Numbered from the stretch's first letter, positions 33,161-42,101 are shown. The stretch is 64,000 bases of DNA from Streptomyces physcomitrii (GCF_012273655.1 NZ_JAAWWP010000006.1:62001-126000), one strand, 5' to 3'. Notes: generated by a model not told the origin, from the letters alone. Made by a program: numbers and translations.

Positions 33161-34438
33161 ATGGCGGAGGAGAAGGGCGCCGAGGCCCTCGCCCGGCTGG
33201 CCGGGGAACGCGTCGACCACCGCTTCAAAGGGCTCCCGCCGGACGCCGAGGGGCTGCGCGTGAGCGAGCTGGCCGCCGAGCGCCGGGACCTGTTCACCGG
33301 CGGCTTCACCACCCCCGTGCTCGCGCTCTCCGCCGAGCGCCTGGAGCACAACCTCGCCCTCATGGAGACCTACGCCGCCCGGCACGGACTCGCCTTCGCC
33401 CCGCACGGCAAGACCTCCATGGCCCCGGCGCTCTTCCACCGCCAACTCGCCCACGGTGCGTGGGGGATCACCCTGGCCACCCCGCACCAGGTGCGCGTCG
33501 CCCGCGCCTTCGGCGTGCCGCGGATCTTCCTGGCCAACGAACTCGTGGACTCCGCCGCCCTGCGCTGGATCGCCGCCGAGCTGGCCGCCGACCCGGACTT
33601 CCGCCTGATCTGCTACGCCGACTCGGTGGCCGGGGTCCGGCAGATGGCCGCGGCCCTCGGCACCCCCGCCCGCCCCCTGGATGTGGTGGTCGAACTCGCC
33701 GCGGGCCAGGGCGCGCGCACCGGTGCCCGCGGCGCGCGCGAGTGCGGCCTGGTGGCGGACGCGGTGGCCGCCGAGCCCGCGCTGCGGCTGGTCGGGGTCG
33801 CCGGGTACGAGGGCGAGGTGCCGGACGCGCGGCCCGATTCCGTACGGGCCTGGCTGCGTCGACTGACCGCGCTCGCCGCCGAGTTCGACGCGGCGGGACG
33901 CTTCGCGGGGCTGGACGAGGTCGTGGTGAGCGCGGGCGGAAGCGCCTGGTTCGACGCGGTGGCCGAGGTCTTCGAGGAGCTGCCCGCGCTCTGCGCGCCG
34001 GTGCTCAAGCTGCTGCGCTCCGGCGCCTATGTCTCCCACGACGAGGGGCACTACCGCGAGGTCACCCCCTTCAACCGGGTCCCCGAGGAGGGCGCGCTCC
34101 AGGCCGCCTTCCGGCTCTGGGCCCAGGTGGTCTCCCGGCCCTCGCCCGAGCAGGCCTTCCTCAACGCCGGCAAGCGGGACGCCGCCTACGATCTGAGCCT
34201 GCCGACGGTCGCCACGATCCGCCGCGGCGGCGCCGAACACCCGCCCACCGGCGTCGAGTTGACCGCCCTCTCGGACCAGCACGCCTGGCTGCGCACCGCC
34301 CCGGACGCCGATCTGGAGGTGGGCGACTGGGTCGGCCTCGCGCTCTCCCACCCGTGCACCGTCTTCGACAAATGGCAGCTGATCCCGGTCGCCCGGGCGG
34401 ACGGCACGGTCGTGGACTACGTCCGCACCTTCTTCTGA
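33161..34438 (+). CDS. PLP-dependent DSD1-like dehydratase (D-serine/D-threonine/D-glucosaminate type)
   Basis: 425 residues; ATG after GGGAGG. Fold-type III alanine-racemase-like barrel: PLP-binding K84 in APHGKTSMAP, then a C-terminal beta domain with ALSHPCTVFDKW, where H397 and C399 match the zinc ligands of D-serine dehydratase. Family activities include D-serine dehydration, D-threonine aldol cleavage and D-glucosaminate dehydration to KDG. Next to a KDG-type kinase, RidA and an acyl-amino deacylase, the last is the most attractive reading, but it is inferred. Confidence 0.85.
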   Translation: MAEEKGAEALARLAGERVDHRFKGLPPDAEGLRVSELAAERRDLFTGGFTTPVLALSAERLEHNLALMETYAARHGLAFAPHGKTSMAPALFHRQLAHGAWGITLATPHQVRVARAFGVPRIFLANELVDSAALRWIAAELAADPDFRLICYADSVAGVRQMAAALGTPARPLDVVVELAAGQGARTGARGARECGLVADAVAAEPALRLVGVAGYEGEVPDARPDSVRAWLRRLTALAAEFDAAGRFAGLDEVVVSAGGSAWFDAVAEVFEELPALCAPVLKLLRSGAYVSHDEGHYREVTPFNRVPEEGALQAAFRLWAQVVSRPSPEQAFLNAGKRDAAYDLSLPTVATIRRGGAEHPPTGVELTALSDQHAWLRTAPDADLEVGDWVGLALSHPCTVFDKWQLIPVARADGTVVDYVRTFF

Positions 34439-34448
34439 GCCCGCCCGC

Positions 34449-34474
34449 ACCGAGGACCCGTACCGAGGACCCGT
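34449..34474 (+). repeat. 13-bp tandem repeat ACCGAGGACCCGT
   Basis: Two perfect copies (34449-34461 and 34462-34474) followed by two degenerate copies up to 34500, filling the 70-base spacer before the deacylase gene. Confidence 0.8.
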
Positions 34475-34508
34475 ACCGAGAGAACCCCTACCGAGGAAAG
34501 GAGCGGGG

Positions 34509-36131
34509 ATGCCCGCAGCCCGAGAGCTCGTCATCCGCGGCGCCGAGGTGGTGGACGGCACCGGCGCCCCCGCCCGCCGCGCCGATGTCCTCCTCGGCGG
34601 CGGCCGGATCCTCGCGATCACCCCGGAGACCACCGGCGCCCCCGGGCGGCGGCGGCCCGGCGCCGCCCGGGTCCTCGACGCCGAGGGACTCGTGCTCGCG
34701 CCCGGCTTCATCGACATGCACGCGCACAGCGACCTCGCCCTGCTGCGCGACCCCGACCACAGCGCCAAGGCCGCCCAGGGCGTGACCCTCGAAGTCCTCG
34801 GCCAGGACGGGCTCTCCTACGCACCCGTCGACGAGCGCACCCTGGCCGAGGTACGCAGCGCCATCACCGGCTGGAACGGCGACGGCTCGGACCTCGACCT
34901 CGACTGGCGCTCGGTGGGGGAGTACCTGGACCGGCTGGACCGCGGCATCGCCGTCAACGCCGCCTATCTCGTCCCGCAGGGCACCCTGCGGGCGCTCGTG
35001 GTCGGCTGGGAGGACCGCCCGGCCACCCCCGCCGAACGGCGGCGGATGCGCCAACTCCTCGCCGAGGGACTGGCCGAGGGCGCGGTCGGCATGTCCTCCG
35101 GGCTCACCTACACCCCCGGCATGTACGCCGACGACGCCGAACTCACCGAACTCTGCCGGGTGGTGGCCTCCTACGGCGGCTACTACTGCCCCCACCACCG
35201 CAGTTACGGGGCCGGCGCCCTGGAGGCCTACCGGGAGATGCTCGCGGTGGCCCGCGCCGCCGGCTGCCCGCTCCATCTGGCGCACGCCACCATGAACTTC
35301 GGCGTCAACAAGGGCCGGGCGCCCGAACTGCTCGCCCTCCTCGACGAGGCCCTCGCCGCGGGCGCCGACATCAGCCTGGACACCTATCCCTACACCCCCG
35401 GCAGCACCACGCTCGCCGCCCTGCTGCCGAGTTGGGCGGGCGAGGGCGGCCCCCGCGAGACGCTGCGGCGCCTGGCGGACGAGGAGTGCGCCGCGCGCAT
35501 CCGCCACGACCTGGAGGTCCGCGGCGCCGACGGCTGCCACGGGGTGCCCGTGGAGTGGGAGACCATCGAGATCTCCGGCGTCCGCGACCCGGCCCTGCGC
35601 CCGTACGTCGGCCGTACGGTCGCCGCCTCCGCCGCCCTCGACGGGACGAGCCCCTGGGCCACCGCCCGCCGCCTGCTGCTCGCCGACGGACTCGGGCCCA
35701 CCGTCCTGCAGCACGTCGGCCACGAGGAGAACGTGCGCGCCCTCATGCGGCACCCCGCGCACACCGGCGGCTCCGACGGCATCCTCCAGGGCGGCAAACC
35801 GCACCCCAGGGCGTACGGCACCTTCCCCCGCTATCTCGGCCACTACGCGAGGGAGTTGGGCGTCCTCACCCTGGAGGAGTGTGTCGCCCACCTCACCGGA
35901 CGCCCCGCGGCCCGGCTGCGGCTGCCGGACCGCGGCCTGGTCCGCGAGGGCTACCGCGCCGACCTCGTCCTCTTCGATCCCCGTACGGTGGCCGCCGGTT
36001 CGAGCTTCGAGGAGCCGCGGCGCACCCCCGTCGGCATCCCCTACGTCCTGGTGGACGGCGAGTTCACCCTCGCCGAGGGCCGCCGCACCCAGGCGCTGCC
36101 GGGCCGCTCGGTGCGCAGGACCCCGTGCTGA
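34509..36131 (+). CDS. N-acyl-D-amino-acid deacylase (D-aminoacylase) family amidohydrolase
   Basis: 540 residues, ATG after GGAAAGGAGCGGGG. Metal-binding HAH at 71-73 (GFIDMHAHSDLAL), HHRSYG at ~223, LAHATMN at ~257, and GGSDGILQGGKPHPRAYGTF at ~415. In D-aminoacylases the loop GVTTEVVGNCG carries a zinc-ligand Cys; here it reads LEVLGQDG with Asp at that place, so metal chemistry or specificity may differ. It is cotranscribed with the PLP dehydratase and would provide deacylated D-amino or amino-sugar acids. Confidence 0.88.
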   Translation: MPAARELVIRGAEVVDGTGAPARRADVLLGGGRILAITPETTGAPGRRRPGAARVLDAEGLVLAPGFIDMHAHSDLALLRDPDHSAKAAQGVTLEVLGQDGLSYAPVDERTLAEVRSAITGWNGDGSDLDLDWRSVGEYLDRLDRGIAVNAAYLVPQGTLRALVVGWEDRPATPAERRRMRQLLAEGLAEGAVGMSSGLTYTPGMYADDAELTELCRVVASYGGYYCPHHRSYGAGALEAYREMLAVARAAGCPLHLAHATMNFGVNKGRAPELLALLDEALAAGADISLDTYPYTPGSTTLAALLPSWAGEGGPRETLRRLADEECAARIRHDLEVRGADGCHGVPVEWETIEISGVRDPALRPYVGRTVAASAALDGTSPWATARRLLLADGLGPTVLQHVGHEENVRALMRHPAHTGGSDGILQGGKPHPRAYGTFPRYLGHYARELGVLTLEECVAHLTGRPAARLRLPDRGLVREGYRADLVLFDPRTVAAGSSFEEPRRTPVGIPYVLVDGEFTLAEGRRTQALPGRSVRRTPC

Positions 36132-36159
36132 CCGGGGGCCCGCGCGCCGAGCGGTCCGC

Positions 36160-37176
36160 TCACCGCGCCGACTCCTGGGCCGGGCCCTCGTATCCGGCCA
36201 GGACCTTGGTGAACTCCCAGGGCTCCTGCGGGACTTCGGAGCAGCTGTCGGCGCCGCCGCCCTCGCAGGGCCGGTCGCGGTTGACGGACCAGAAGGTCAG
36301 CCGGGCCAGGTTGTGCTCCTGGGCGTAGCCGAGGAGGGTGCGGAAGTCGTCCGGGGTGATGGTCTCGCCGACGTCGGTGACCCCGTTCATCGAGGAGATG
36401 CCGGTGCTGCGGTAGGCCTCGTCGTCGGAGTAGCCGTAGGCGTCCTTGACCGCGGTCTTCAGCCCCTCGGCGGCGCGTACGCTCAGCTCGCCCATGTTCT
36501 GGCCGTTGCCGTCGAAGTTGAACGGCATGATGGTCCAGCTGTCCACGGTCAGCCCGGCCTCCGCCGCGCGGTTGATCAGGCTGGTGTCCGGGCCGTCCTG
36601 GCCGGTGCCGAAGGTCATGAACACCTTCAGGCCGGGGTTGGCCTCCTTCACCGCCTTCAGGGCGTCCACGGTGCGCTGCTGCACCTCGGGGCTGTCGTAG
36701 GCCTCGGCCTCGATGTCGATGTCGATCGCCTTCAGCCCGTAGGCGTCGATGACCTTCTGGTAGGCGCCGGCCAGCTCCTGCGCGCTGGAGCAGGAGCTCT
36801 CCAGCTTGTTGCCGCTCCAGCCGCCGAAGGAGGGGATCACATCCCCGCCCGCGGCCCGTACGGACTCGACGGTCCCCTCGTCCACGCCGCCGCTCAGCGG
36901 GCGGCTGCCGTCCCACTGCGGGTCGCAGGTGCCGTTGCTGAGGACGAAGGCGAGGGTGAACCACTTGACCCCGGTGGCGTCCATCACCGTCTTCGGGTCG
37001 GGCGGGCTGCCCCAGCCGTTGTAGAGGTAGGGGGCGACCGCCATCGCGGGGGCGGCCGCCGCATCGGCCTGCGGGGTGGCGGGCGCGGCACCGGCGGCGG
37101 GTGCCTGCGCCAGTCCGGCGAGTGCCGCCACGGCGGCCGCCGTGGCGAGTGCGGTGCGGGGGATCCGGGTCGTCAT
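36160..37176 (-). CDS. Secreted GH18 chitinase
   Basis: 338 residues. Sec signal peptide (residues 1-30: MTTRIPRTALATAAAVAALA, cleavage near AGAAPA). GH18 barrel with IPSFGGW at 114-120 and the catalytic D152-x-D154-x-E156 in IDIDIEAEAY; no chitin-binding module is attached. RBS AAAGGGA. A dre-like DasR site lies ~105 bases upstream with a TTGACA promoter directly after it. It hydrolyses chitin or other GlcNAc polymers outside the cell and sits tail-to-tail with the deacylase gene. Confidence 0.92.
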   Translation of the reverse strand: MTTRIPRTALATAAAVAALAGLAQAPAAGAAPATPQADAAAAPAMAVAPYLYNGWGSPPDPKTVMDATGVKWFTLAFVLSNGTCDPQWDGSRPLSGGVDEGTVESVRAAGGDVIPSFGGWSGNKLESSCSSAQELAGAYQKVIDAYGLKAIDIDIEAEAYDSPEVQQRTVDALKAVKEANPGLKVFMTFGTGQDGPDTSLINRAAEAGLTVDSWTIMPFNFDGNGQNMGELSVRAAEGLKTAVKDAYGYSDDEAYRSTGISSMNGVTDVGETITPDDFRTLLGYAQEHNLARLTFWSVNRDRPCEGGGADSCSEVPQEPWEFTKVLAGYEGPAQESAR

Positions 37177-37249
37177 GTCGTCCCTTTCTGCCTGGCCGTT
37201 CCGGTGGGGGGCGGAGGCGGATGCCGTCAGCCGTGCGGACAGGACACCG

Positions 37250-37278
37250 ATTGAAGGAGTCGACCATGTACGTGTCAA
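37250..37278 (-). promoter_or_regulatory. Candidate promoter of the chitinase gene
   Basis: Minus strand TTGACA (37278-37273) and TTCAAT (37255-37250) with a 17-base spacer, directly downstream of the dre-like site. Confidence 0.6.
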
Positions 37279-37280
37279 TA

Positions 37281-37296
37281 CTTTGGTCTGGACCTG
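37281..37296 (-). promoter_or_regulatory. DasR-responsive element (dre)-like site
   Basis: CTTTGGTCTGGACCTG closely resembles the dre consensus around TGGTCTAGACCA. It is adjacent to the chitinase -35, the usual arrangement for DasR (GlcNAc-responsive GntR repressor) control of streptomycete chitinases. The rest of the gap 37297-37654 shows only GC-rich sequence with a short hairpin (GGGGGT..ACCCCC near 37560-37580) and no gene. Confidence 0.7.
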
Positions 37297-37654
37297 TGCC
37301 TCAAACCTTTGAAAAGCCCGGCACCCGGGGCCGCTCCCCGTGCGGGGCCCGCCCACCCGGTGCGCACCGCACCCGGGGCCGCCCGGCCTGGTGATTCCCC
37401 AAGGTGCGGGCGGCCAGGGGCAGTTCGGCGCCGGTTCCGCCCGGGAGCGCGGAGGTGAGGGCGCGGGCGCGCGGTGTTCAGGGAGTGAAGACAGGGCCAG
37501 GGGGCCGGTCCGTACGGGTTCATCTGTTGCGGAGGGCGGCTCCCCGAGCAGGGGAGGCGGGGGTGTTCCGCGTACCCCCGGTCGAGGGCCGGCCGCGTGC
37601 GTAGCGCAGAGGTCCCTGGGTACCCGGTGGTGGACCCGAGGAAGGAGGCCGGAC

Positions 37655-38773
37655 TTGCCCGAGGCCGGAGCACCGAAGAACACGACCGAGGCCGGGGTGC
37701 CGACGGAGCCGGAGGAGAGGTATCCGGAGGCACCGGAGGAGGAGCACCCGGGAGAGGAGGAGCCCTCGGCGGAGGACCAGCGCACCGCGGTGACGGTCCT
37801 GGTCGCCCTCGCCGCCAATCTCGTCATCGCCGTCGCCAAGGTGGTGGGCGGGCTCTTCGCGGCCTCGCCCGCGCTGCTCTCCGAGGCCGCGCACTCGGTG
37901 GCCGACAGCCTCAACGAGGTCTTCCTGCTCGCCTCCCTCAAGCGCAGCCGCCGGAAGCCGGACAGCCGGCACCCCTTCGGCTACGGCAAGGAGCGCTACT
38001 TCTGGTCGCTGCTCGCCGCGGTCGGCATCTTCGTGATGGGCGGCTGCTTCTCCTTCTTCCAGGGCATCGAGGCCTTCCGCTCGGAGGGTTCCGAGAGCCA
38101 CACCGGCTACCTGGTCGGCCTCGCCGTCCTCGGCGTCGCGCTGCTCGCCGAGGGCGCCTCCCTGGTCCGGGCGCTGCTCCAGGTCCGGGACGCGGCGAAG
38201 GCCGCGGGGCGCGGCATGCTCCGTCAGCTGCGGGCCGGTGACGACCCGGCGCTGCGGACCGTGCTCGCCGAGGACTCCACCGCCTGCCTGGGCGTGGTCT
38301 TCGCCCTGGTCGGCATGGCGCTGCACATGGTCACCCACCAGGTCGTCTACGAGGCCTGCGCCTCCCTGCTCATCGGCGTCCTCCTCGTCTACGTGGCCTA
38401 CCAGTTGGCCAAGGAGTCCCGCGGCCAGCTCATCGGCGAGGCGGTCGACCCCGCGCTGCGCCGGGACATCCGCGGCTTCCTGGACGGCGAGCCGGAGATC
38501 GACGCGGTCACCACTCTCCTGACGATGCGGATGGGGACCCGCTCCACCCTGGTCGCCGCCCGCGTCGACCTGGTCGGCGGGCTGGACAGCGAGGAGGTCG
38601 AGGAGGTGCTCGTCCGTATCAAACAGGAGGTCACCCGCCGGTGGCCGCTCGCCGACCAGGTCTTCCTCGACGTCACCGAGGCCACCGTGCACGACCGGAT
38701 CAGGGCCGCCGGGGAGCGGCGCCACCTGGACGCGGCCGTGGCGGCCGAGGCGCAGGCGGACCGGGAGAGCTGA
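37655..38773 (+). CDS. Cation diffusion facilitator (CDF) family metal transporter
   Basis: 372 residues from a TTG at 37655, the only in-frame start near the strong GAAGGAGG at 37641. After ~45 acidic residues come about six membrane helices: VALAANLVIAVAKVVGGLFA, the metal-site helix EAAHSVADSLNEVF with H/D residues, FGYGKERYFWSLLAAVGIF, then a cytoplasmic ferredoxin-like domain (~285-350). It exports Zn or a related divalent cation by family. No metal-responsive operator was recognised. Confidence 0.9.
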   Translation: MPEAGAPKNTTEAGVPTEPEERYPEAPEEEHPGEEEPSAEDQRTAVTVLVALAANLVIAVAKVVGGLFAASPALLSEAAHSVADSLNEVFLLASLKRSRRKPDSRHPFGYGKERYFWSLLAAVGIFVMGGCFSFFQGIEAFRSEGSESHTGYLVGLAVLGVALLAEGASLVRALLQVRDAAKAAGRGMLRQLRAGDDPALRTVLAEDSTACLGVVFALVGMALHMVTHQVVYEACASLLIGVLLVYVAYQLAKESRGQLIGEAVDPALRRDIRGFLDGEPEIDAVTTLLTMRMGTRSTLVAARVDLVGGLDSEEVEEVLVRIKQEVTRRWPLADQVFLDVTEATVHDRIRAAGERRHLDAAVAAEAQADRES

Positions 38774-38792
38774 GCCCGGCGGCCGGGGGCGC

Positions 38793-38829
38793 GCCTCGGG
38801 ACGCAGCCGGAGCCGCCCCGTCCCGAGGC
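38793..38829. terminator. Bidirectional stem-loop after the CDF gene
   Basis: Perfect 11-bp arms GCCTCGGGACG (38793-38803) and CGTCCCGAGGC (38819-38829) with a 15-base loop between convergent genes. Confidence 0.75.
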
Positions 38830-38888
38830 GCCCCCGTCACTGGCCCGCCGCGAGGCGCACCCCGTCCCTGCCCCGTCCTGGGGCACCG

Positions 38889-39095
38889 TCACTGCCCCGC
38901 CGTCTCCTCCACCGTGATCGCCCCGCAAGGGCAGCCCTGAGCCGCCTCGCGTACGTCCTCGGCCTCGGCCGCCGGGGGTTCGGCCACCAGCAGGACGACC
39001 AGTCCGTCCTCCTCCCCCTGGTCGAACACCCCGCCCGCGGTCAGCACGCACAGCCCCGCGCCGCAGCACTTCTCCCGGTCCACCGCCACCCGCAT
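38889..39095 (-). CDS. 3Fe-4S ferredoxin, P450 partner
   Basis: 68 residues (MRVAVDREKCCGAGLCVLTA). Cysteines in CCGAGLC and the C-terminal CPCGAI fit a small 3Fe-4S ferredoxin of the type that feeds actinobacterial P450s. Its start is 44 bases after the P450 stop, so the two form an operon; FprA at 24227-25591 may reduce it. Confidence 0.9.
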   Translation of the reverse strand: MRVAVDREKCCGAGLCVLTAGGVFDQGEEDGLVVLLVAEPPAAEAEDVREAAQGCPCGAITVEETAGQ

Positions 39096-39139
39096 CCGCG
39101 CCTCCCGGGCCGTCTCCGACGTCGTACGCACTCCCGCGC

Positions 39140-40348
39140 TCACCAGGTCACCGGCAGGGCGTGCACCCCGTAGACGAGCATGTCCCCGCGGAAGCGGATC
39201 TCCTCGAAGGGCACCGCCAGGCGCAGTTCCGGCAGCCGCGAGAGCAGGGTGCCGAGCGCCACCTGGAGTTCGACCCGGGCCAGCGCCTGGCCGAGGCACT
39301 GGTGCACGCCGAAGCCGAAGGCGAGGTGCCGCCTGGCGTCCCTGCCGAGGTCGAGGCCCGCCTCACCGGGGAAGGCGGCCTCGTCCCGGTTGGCGCTGCT
39401 GAGCATGCACAGCACGCCCTCGCCCGCGGCGATCGCGGTGCCGCCGAGGCTGACGTCCTCGGTGGCCAGCCGCACCACCCCGTCCTGCACGATGGTCAGA
39501 TAGCGCAGCAGCTCCTCGACCGCGGCCTTGTGCTCCTGCGGACCGCCCGCGCGCAGCCGTGCCAGCTGGTCCGGGTGGCGCAGCAGGGCGAGCACCGACA
39601 GGGCGGTCATATTGGCGGTGGTCTCGTGCCCGGCGATGAGCAGCAGCCGGCCGACGGAGGCGATCTCCTCGTCGTCCAGCTCGCCCTCGGCGGCCAGCCT
39701 GCTGAGGATGCCCTCGTCGGGCTGCCCGCGCCTGCGGCCGGCCAAGTCGGCCAGATAGGCCTGGAGTTCGTCCTGTGCCGCGCTGATCTCGGCCGGGCTC
39801 GACGCGGTGCGCAGCATGACGCTGCTGAGGCGCTGGAAGAAGCCGTGGTCCGCGTAGGGCACACCGAGCAGCAGGCAGATGACCACCGAGGGGAGCGGCA
39901 GGGCGAACTCCGGTACGAGATCGGCCTCCCGGCGCCCGTGCGCGGTCATGGTGTCGAGGAGCGCGTCGGCGAGTTCCTGGATCCGCGGGCGCAGCTCCTC
40001 GGTGCGCCGGACCATGAAGTCGGCGGTGAGCATCCGGCGCAGCCGGGCGTGCTCGGGGTCGTCCTGGCGGATGAAGCTGGTCCGCCCGGTGCCGAGGACC
40101 CGGCGGCCGGGGCTCAGGAAGGGGAAGCCCGGTCGGCTGGAGTCGGCGCTGAAACGCTGGTCGCGCAGGACGGTACGGACGTCCTGGTGCCGGGTGACGA
40201 GCCAGCACCAGGTCCCGTCCCACAGCCGTATCCGGCTCACCGGCTCCGCTCTGCGGGCCTGTTCGTAGGCGGGCGCCGGGTCGAAGGGGCAGCCGCTGCG
40301 GCGCGGCGCCGGCACTTCCGTGAGGGTCTGCGGTGCGGGCACGGCCAT
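39140..40348 (-). CDS. Cytochrome P450, CYP105-like
   Basis: 402 residues, ATG after GGAGG. I-helix AGHETTAN (~240), ExxR in EELLRY (~285) and the haem loop FGFGVHQCLGQ with the axial Cys (~350). The N-terminus and the linked ferredoxin are typical of streptomycete CYP105 xenobiotic or secondary-metabolite hydroxylases. The substrate cannot be read from sequence. A 17-bp palindrome 38 bases upstream may be a repressor operator. Confidence 0.93.
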   Translation of the reverse strand: MAVPAPQTLTEVPAPRRSGCPFDPAPAYEQARRAEPVSRIRLWDGTWCWLVTRHQDVRTVLRDQRFSADSSRPGFPFLSPGRRVLGTGRTSFIRQDDPEHARLRRMLTADFMVRRTEELRPRIQELADALLDTMTAHGRREADLVPEFALPLPSVVICLLLGVPYADHGFFQRLSSVMLRTASSPAEISAAQDELQAYLADLAGRRRGQPDEGILSRLAAEGELDDEEIASVGRLLLIAGHETTANMTALSVLALLRHPDQLARLRAGGPQEHKAAVEELLRYLTIVQDGVVRLATEDVSLGGTAIAAGEGVLCMLSSANRDEAAFPGEAGLDLGRDARRHLAFGFGVHQCLGQALARVELQVALGTLLSRLPELRLAVPFEEIRFRGDMLVYGVHALPVTW

Positions 40349-40385
40349 GGGGAGGCCTCCTCGTGGAGTGGGGAAACAGCCGGAA

Positions 40386-40402
40386 AGGTGCCTCAGGCAC
40401 CT
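40386..40402. promoter_or_regulatory. 17-bp palindrome upstream of the P450 gene
   Basis: AGGTGCCT-C-AGGCACCT, perfect 8-bp arms; probable operator for a TetR/GntR-type or similar repressor. The remainder of the gene-free stretch to 40736 holds a second GTGCC..GGCAC inverted pair (around 40550-40567) and no convincing gene. Confidence 0.55.
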
Positions 40403-40736
40403 AACCTTCCGTCACGGTAATGCTCCACTCCGCGGCCCGGAAAGGGTGCTTCGGGCCCGTGCGGGAGACTGGCCCGAATGTGCCTCCTGGCCTGTGGTGG
40501 ATCGGCGGAATCTCTCATTCCCCGGGCGGGGGTGGGGAGTTGCCGGGCTGTGCCTGTATGGGGCACCTATCCATGGGGAATCACTCTGGGTAAATCTTGG
40601 GGGAGGGGATGTTCCCACGCGGGGAAGGTGCCCGGCCCCGGATCACGGAATTGGCCGAGTCGCGACGGCGGCCCGGGTTGCCCGCCCCTGCCGATCTCGC
40701 CCCGGCCCCGGCCGCCGTCGCCGGAGTCCGCCCCGG

Positions 40737-42101
40737 CTACCCGAGTTCCCGCAGCGCGTTCTCCACGACCTCGGTCAGCGCCGGGTGGATCCACAGCGGC
40801 TGCTCGGCGAGGGCGCGGGCCGTCATGCCCGCCGTCATCGCCACCACCAGCGGCTGGACGAGGGTGGCCGCCTGGGGCCCGAAGAGGTGGGCGCCGAGCA
40901 GGCGTCCGTCCGCGCGGTCGGCGAGCACCTTGCAGAAGCCCGTGGTGTCCTCGAGCGCCCAGCCGTAGGCCACATCCTCGTAGCGGCGCATGCCCACGGC
41001 GTAGTCGAGCCCCTGCGACCTGGCCTCCTGCTCGGTCAGTCCGACCTGGGCGATCTGCGGGCGGGTGAACACCGCGGAGGGCACCGCGTGGTAGCTCATG
41101 GTGCGCGGGTCGTCGGGGTGCAGGAGATTGTGCGCGACGATCTCGGCCTCGCGGTTGGCCACGTGCTTGAGCGGTACGGGGGTCGCGATGTCGCCCAGCG
41201 CCCAGACGCCCTCGGCACTGGTGCGCAGCCGGTCGTCGACCTCGATCCGCCCGTCCTCGCGGACCTCGACGGCGGCCTTCTCGAGAGCGAGCCGGTCGCT
41301 GTTGGGGCGGCGGCCCACCGCGACCAGCAGGGTGTCCGCGGTCAGCTCCGCGCCGTCGTCCAGGGTCAGCCGCAGCGCGCCCGGGGAGCCCGCCACCCCG
41401 GTCAGCTCCCGGCCGAGCCGCAGGTCCCACTTCCCGCGCACCGCCTCGGTGAAGGCCTCGGCGATCGACTCGTCCTGCTGCTCCAGGAGCCGGTCCCGCT
41501 GCTCGACCACGGTGATCCTGCTCCCCATGGCATGGAACACCTGCGCCAGCTCGGCGGCGATGTACCCGCCGCCGAGCACCACCAGACGGCGGGGCGGCGC
41601 CGCCAGCCGCATCACGGTGTCGGAGGTCTCGTACGGCAGTCCGGAGTCCGCGACCACCGGCGGGACCACGGGCCGCCCGCCCGCCGCGATCACGATCCGG
41701 TCCGCCGCCAGGTCGAGGGGCCCGTCCTCGGTGTCCACGCGCACGCGGCGCTCGCCGGTGAAGCGGGCCCGGCCCCGGTGCACGGTGACGAACTCGGAGT
41801 CCCGGCGCCCCTGTTCACCCTCCCGGGAGTCCGCGTCGAGGCGGCCGAAGACGCGCTCCTGGACCGCTCGCCAGCGCACCCCGTCCAGCCGGGCGTCCAC
41901 ATCGTGCCGGGCGGAGTCCCGGACGGCCTCGGCGACATCCGCCGTGGCCGCGAGCATCTTGCTCGGGATGCAGCCCGCGTTCAGACAGGTGCCGCCGAAG
42001 GGGCCCTCGGAGACCAGGGCGACATCCAGCGAGGCGAACCGGTCGTCGAGGAGGGCGTTGCCGGTGCCCGCCCCGAGGACGAGGAGATCATGACGGCGCA
42101 T
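40737..42101 (-). CDS. mtr: Mycothione reductase
   Basis: 454 residues. FAD site LLVLGAGTGNALLDDRFAS, redox disulfide in GGTCLNAGCIPSK (~37-49), NAD(P) site LVVLGGGYIAAELAQVF, and the C-terminal dimer/active-site HPALTEVVENAL. The sequence follows mycobacterial Mtr throughout (for example DVAYGWALEDTTGFCKVLAD). It reduces mycothiol disulfide with NADPH, the actinobacterial counterpart of glutathione reductase. Confidence 0.93.
   Translation of the reverse strand: MRRHDLLVLGAGTGNALLDDRFASLDVALVSEGPFGGTCLNAGCIPSKMLAATADVAEAVRDSARHDVDARLDGVRWRAVQERVFGRLDADSREGEQGRRDSEFVTVHRGRARFTGERRVRVDTEDGPLDLAADRIVIAAGGRPVVPPVVADSGLPYETSDTVMRLAAPPRRLVVLGGGYIAAELAQVFHAMGSRITVVEQRDRLLEQQDESIAEAFTEAVRGKWDLRLGRELTGVAGSPGALRLTLDDGAELTADTLLVAVGRRPNSDRLALEKAAVEVREDGRIEVDDRLRTSAEGVWALGDIATPVPLKHVANREAEIVAHNLLHPDDPRTMSYHAVPSAVFTRPQIAQVGLTEQEARSQGLDYAVGMRRYEDVAYGWALEDTTGFCKVLADRADGRLLGAHLFGPQAATLVQPLVVAMTAGMTARALAEQPLWIHPALTEVVENALRELG

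Noticed and set aside
33020..34768. Minus-strand extension of the sugar kinase frame across the dehydratase gene
   Set aside because: Kinase homology begins at 33019; the extension is antisense to a well-supported gene.
40412..40618. Small minus-strand open frame upstream of the P450
   Set aside because: No ribosome site, no family resemblance, proline/arginine-rich composition of non-coding GC-rich DNA.
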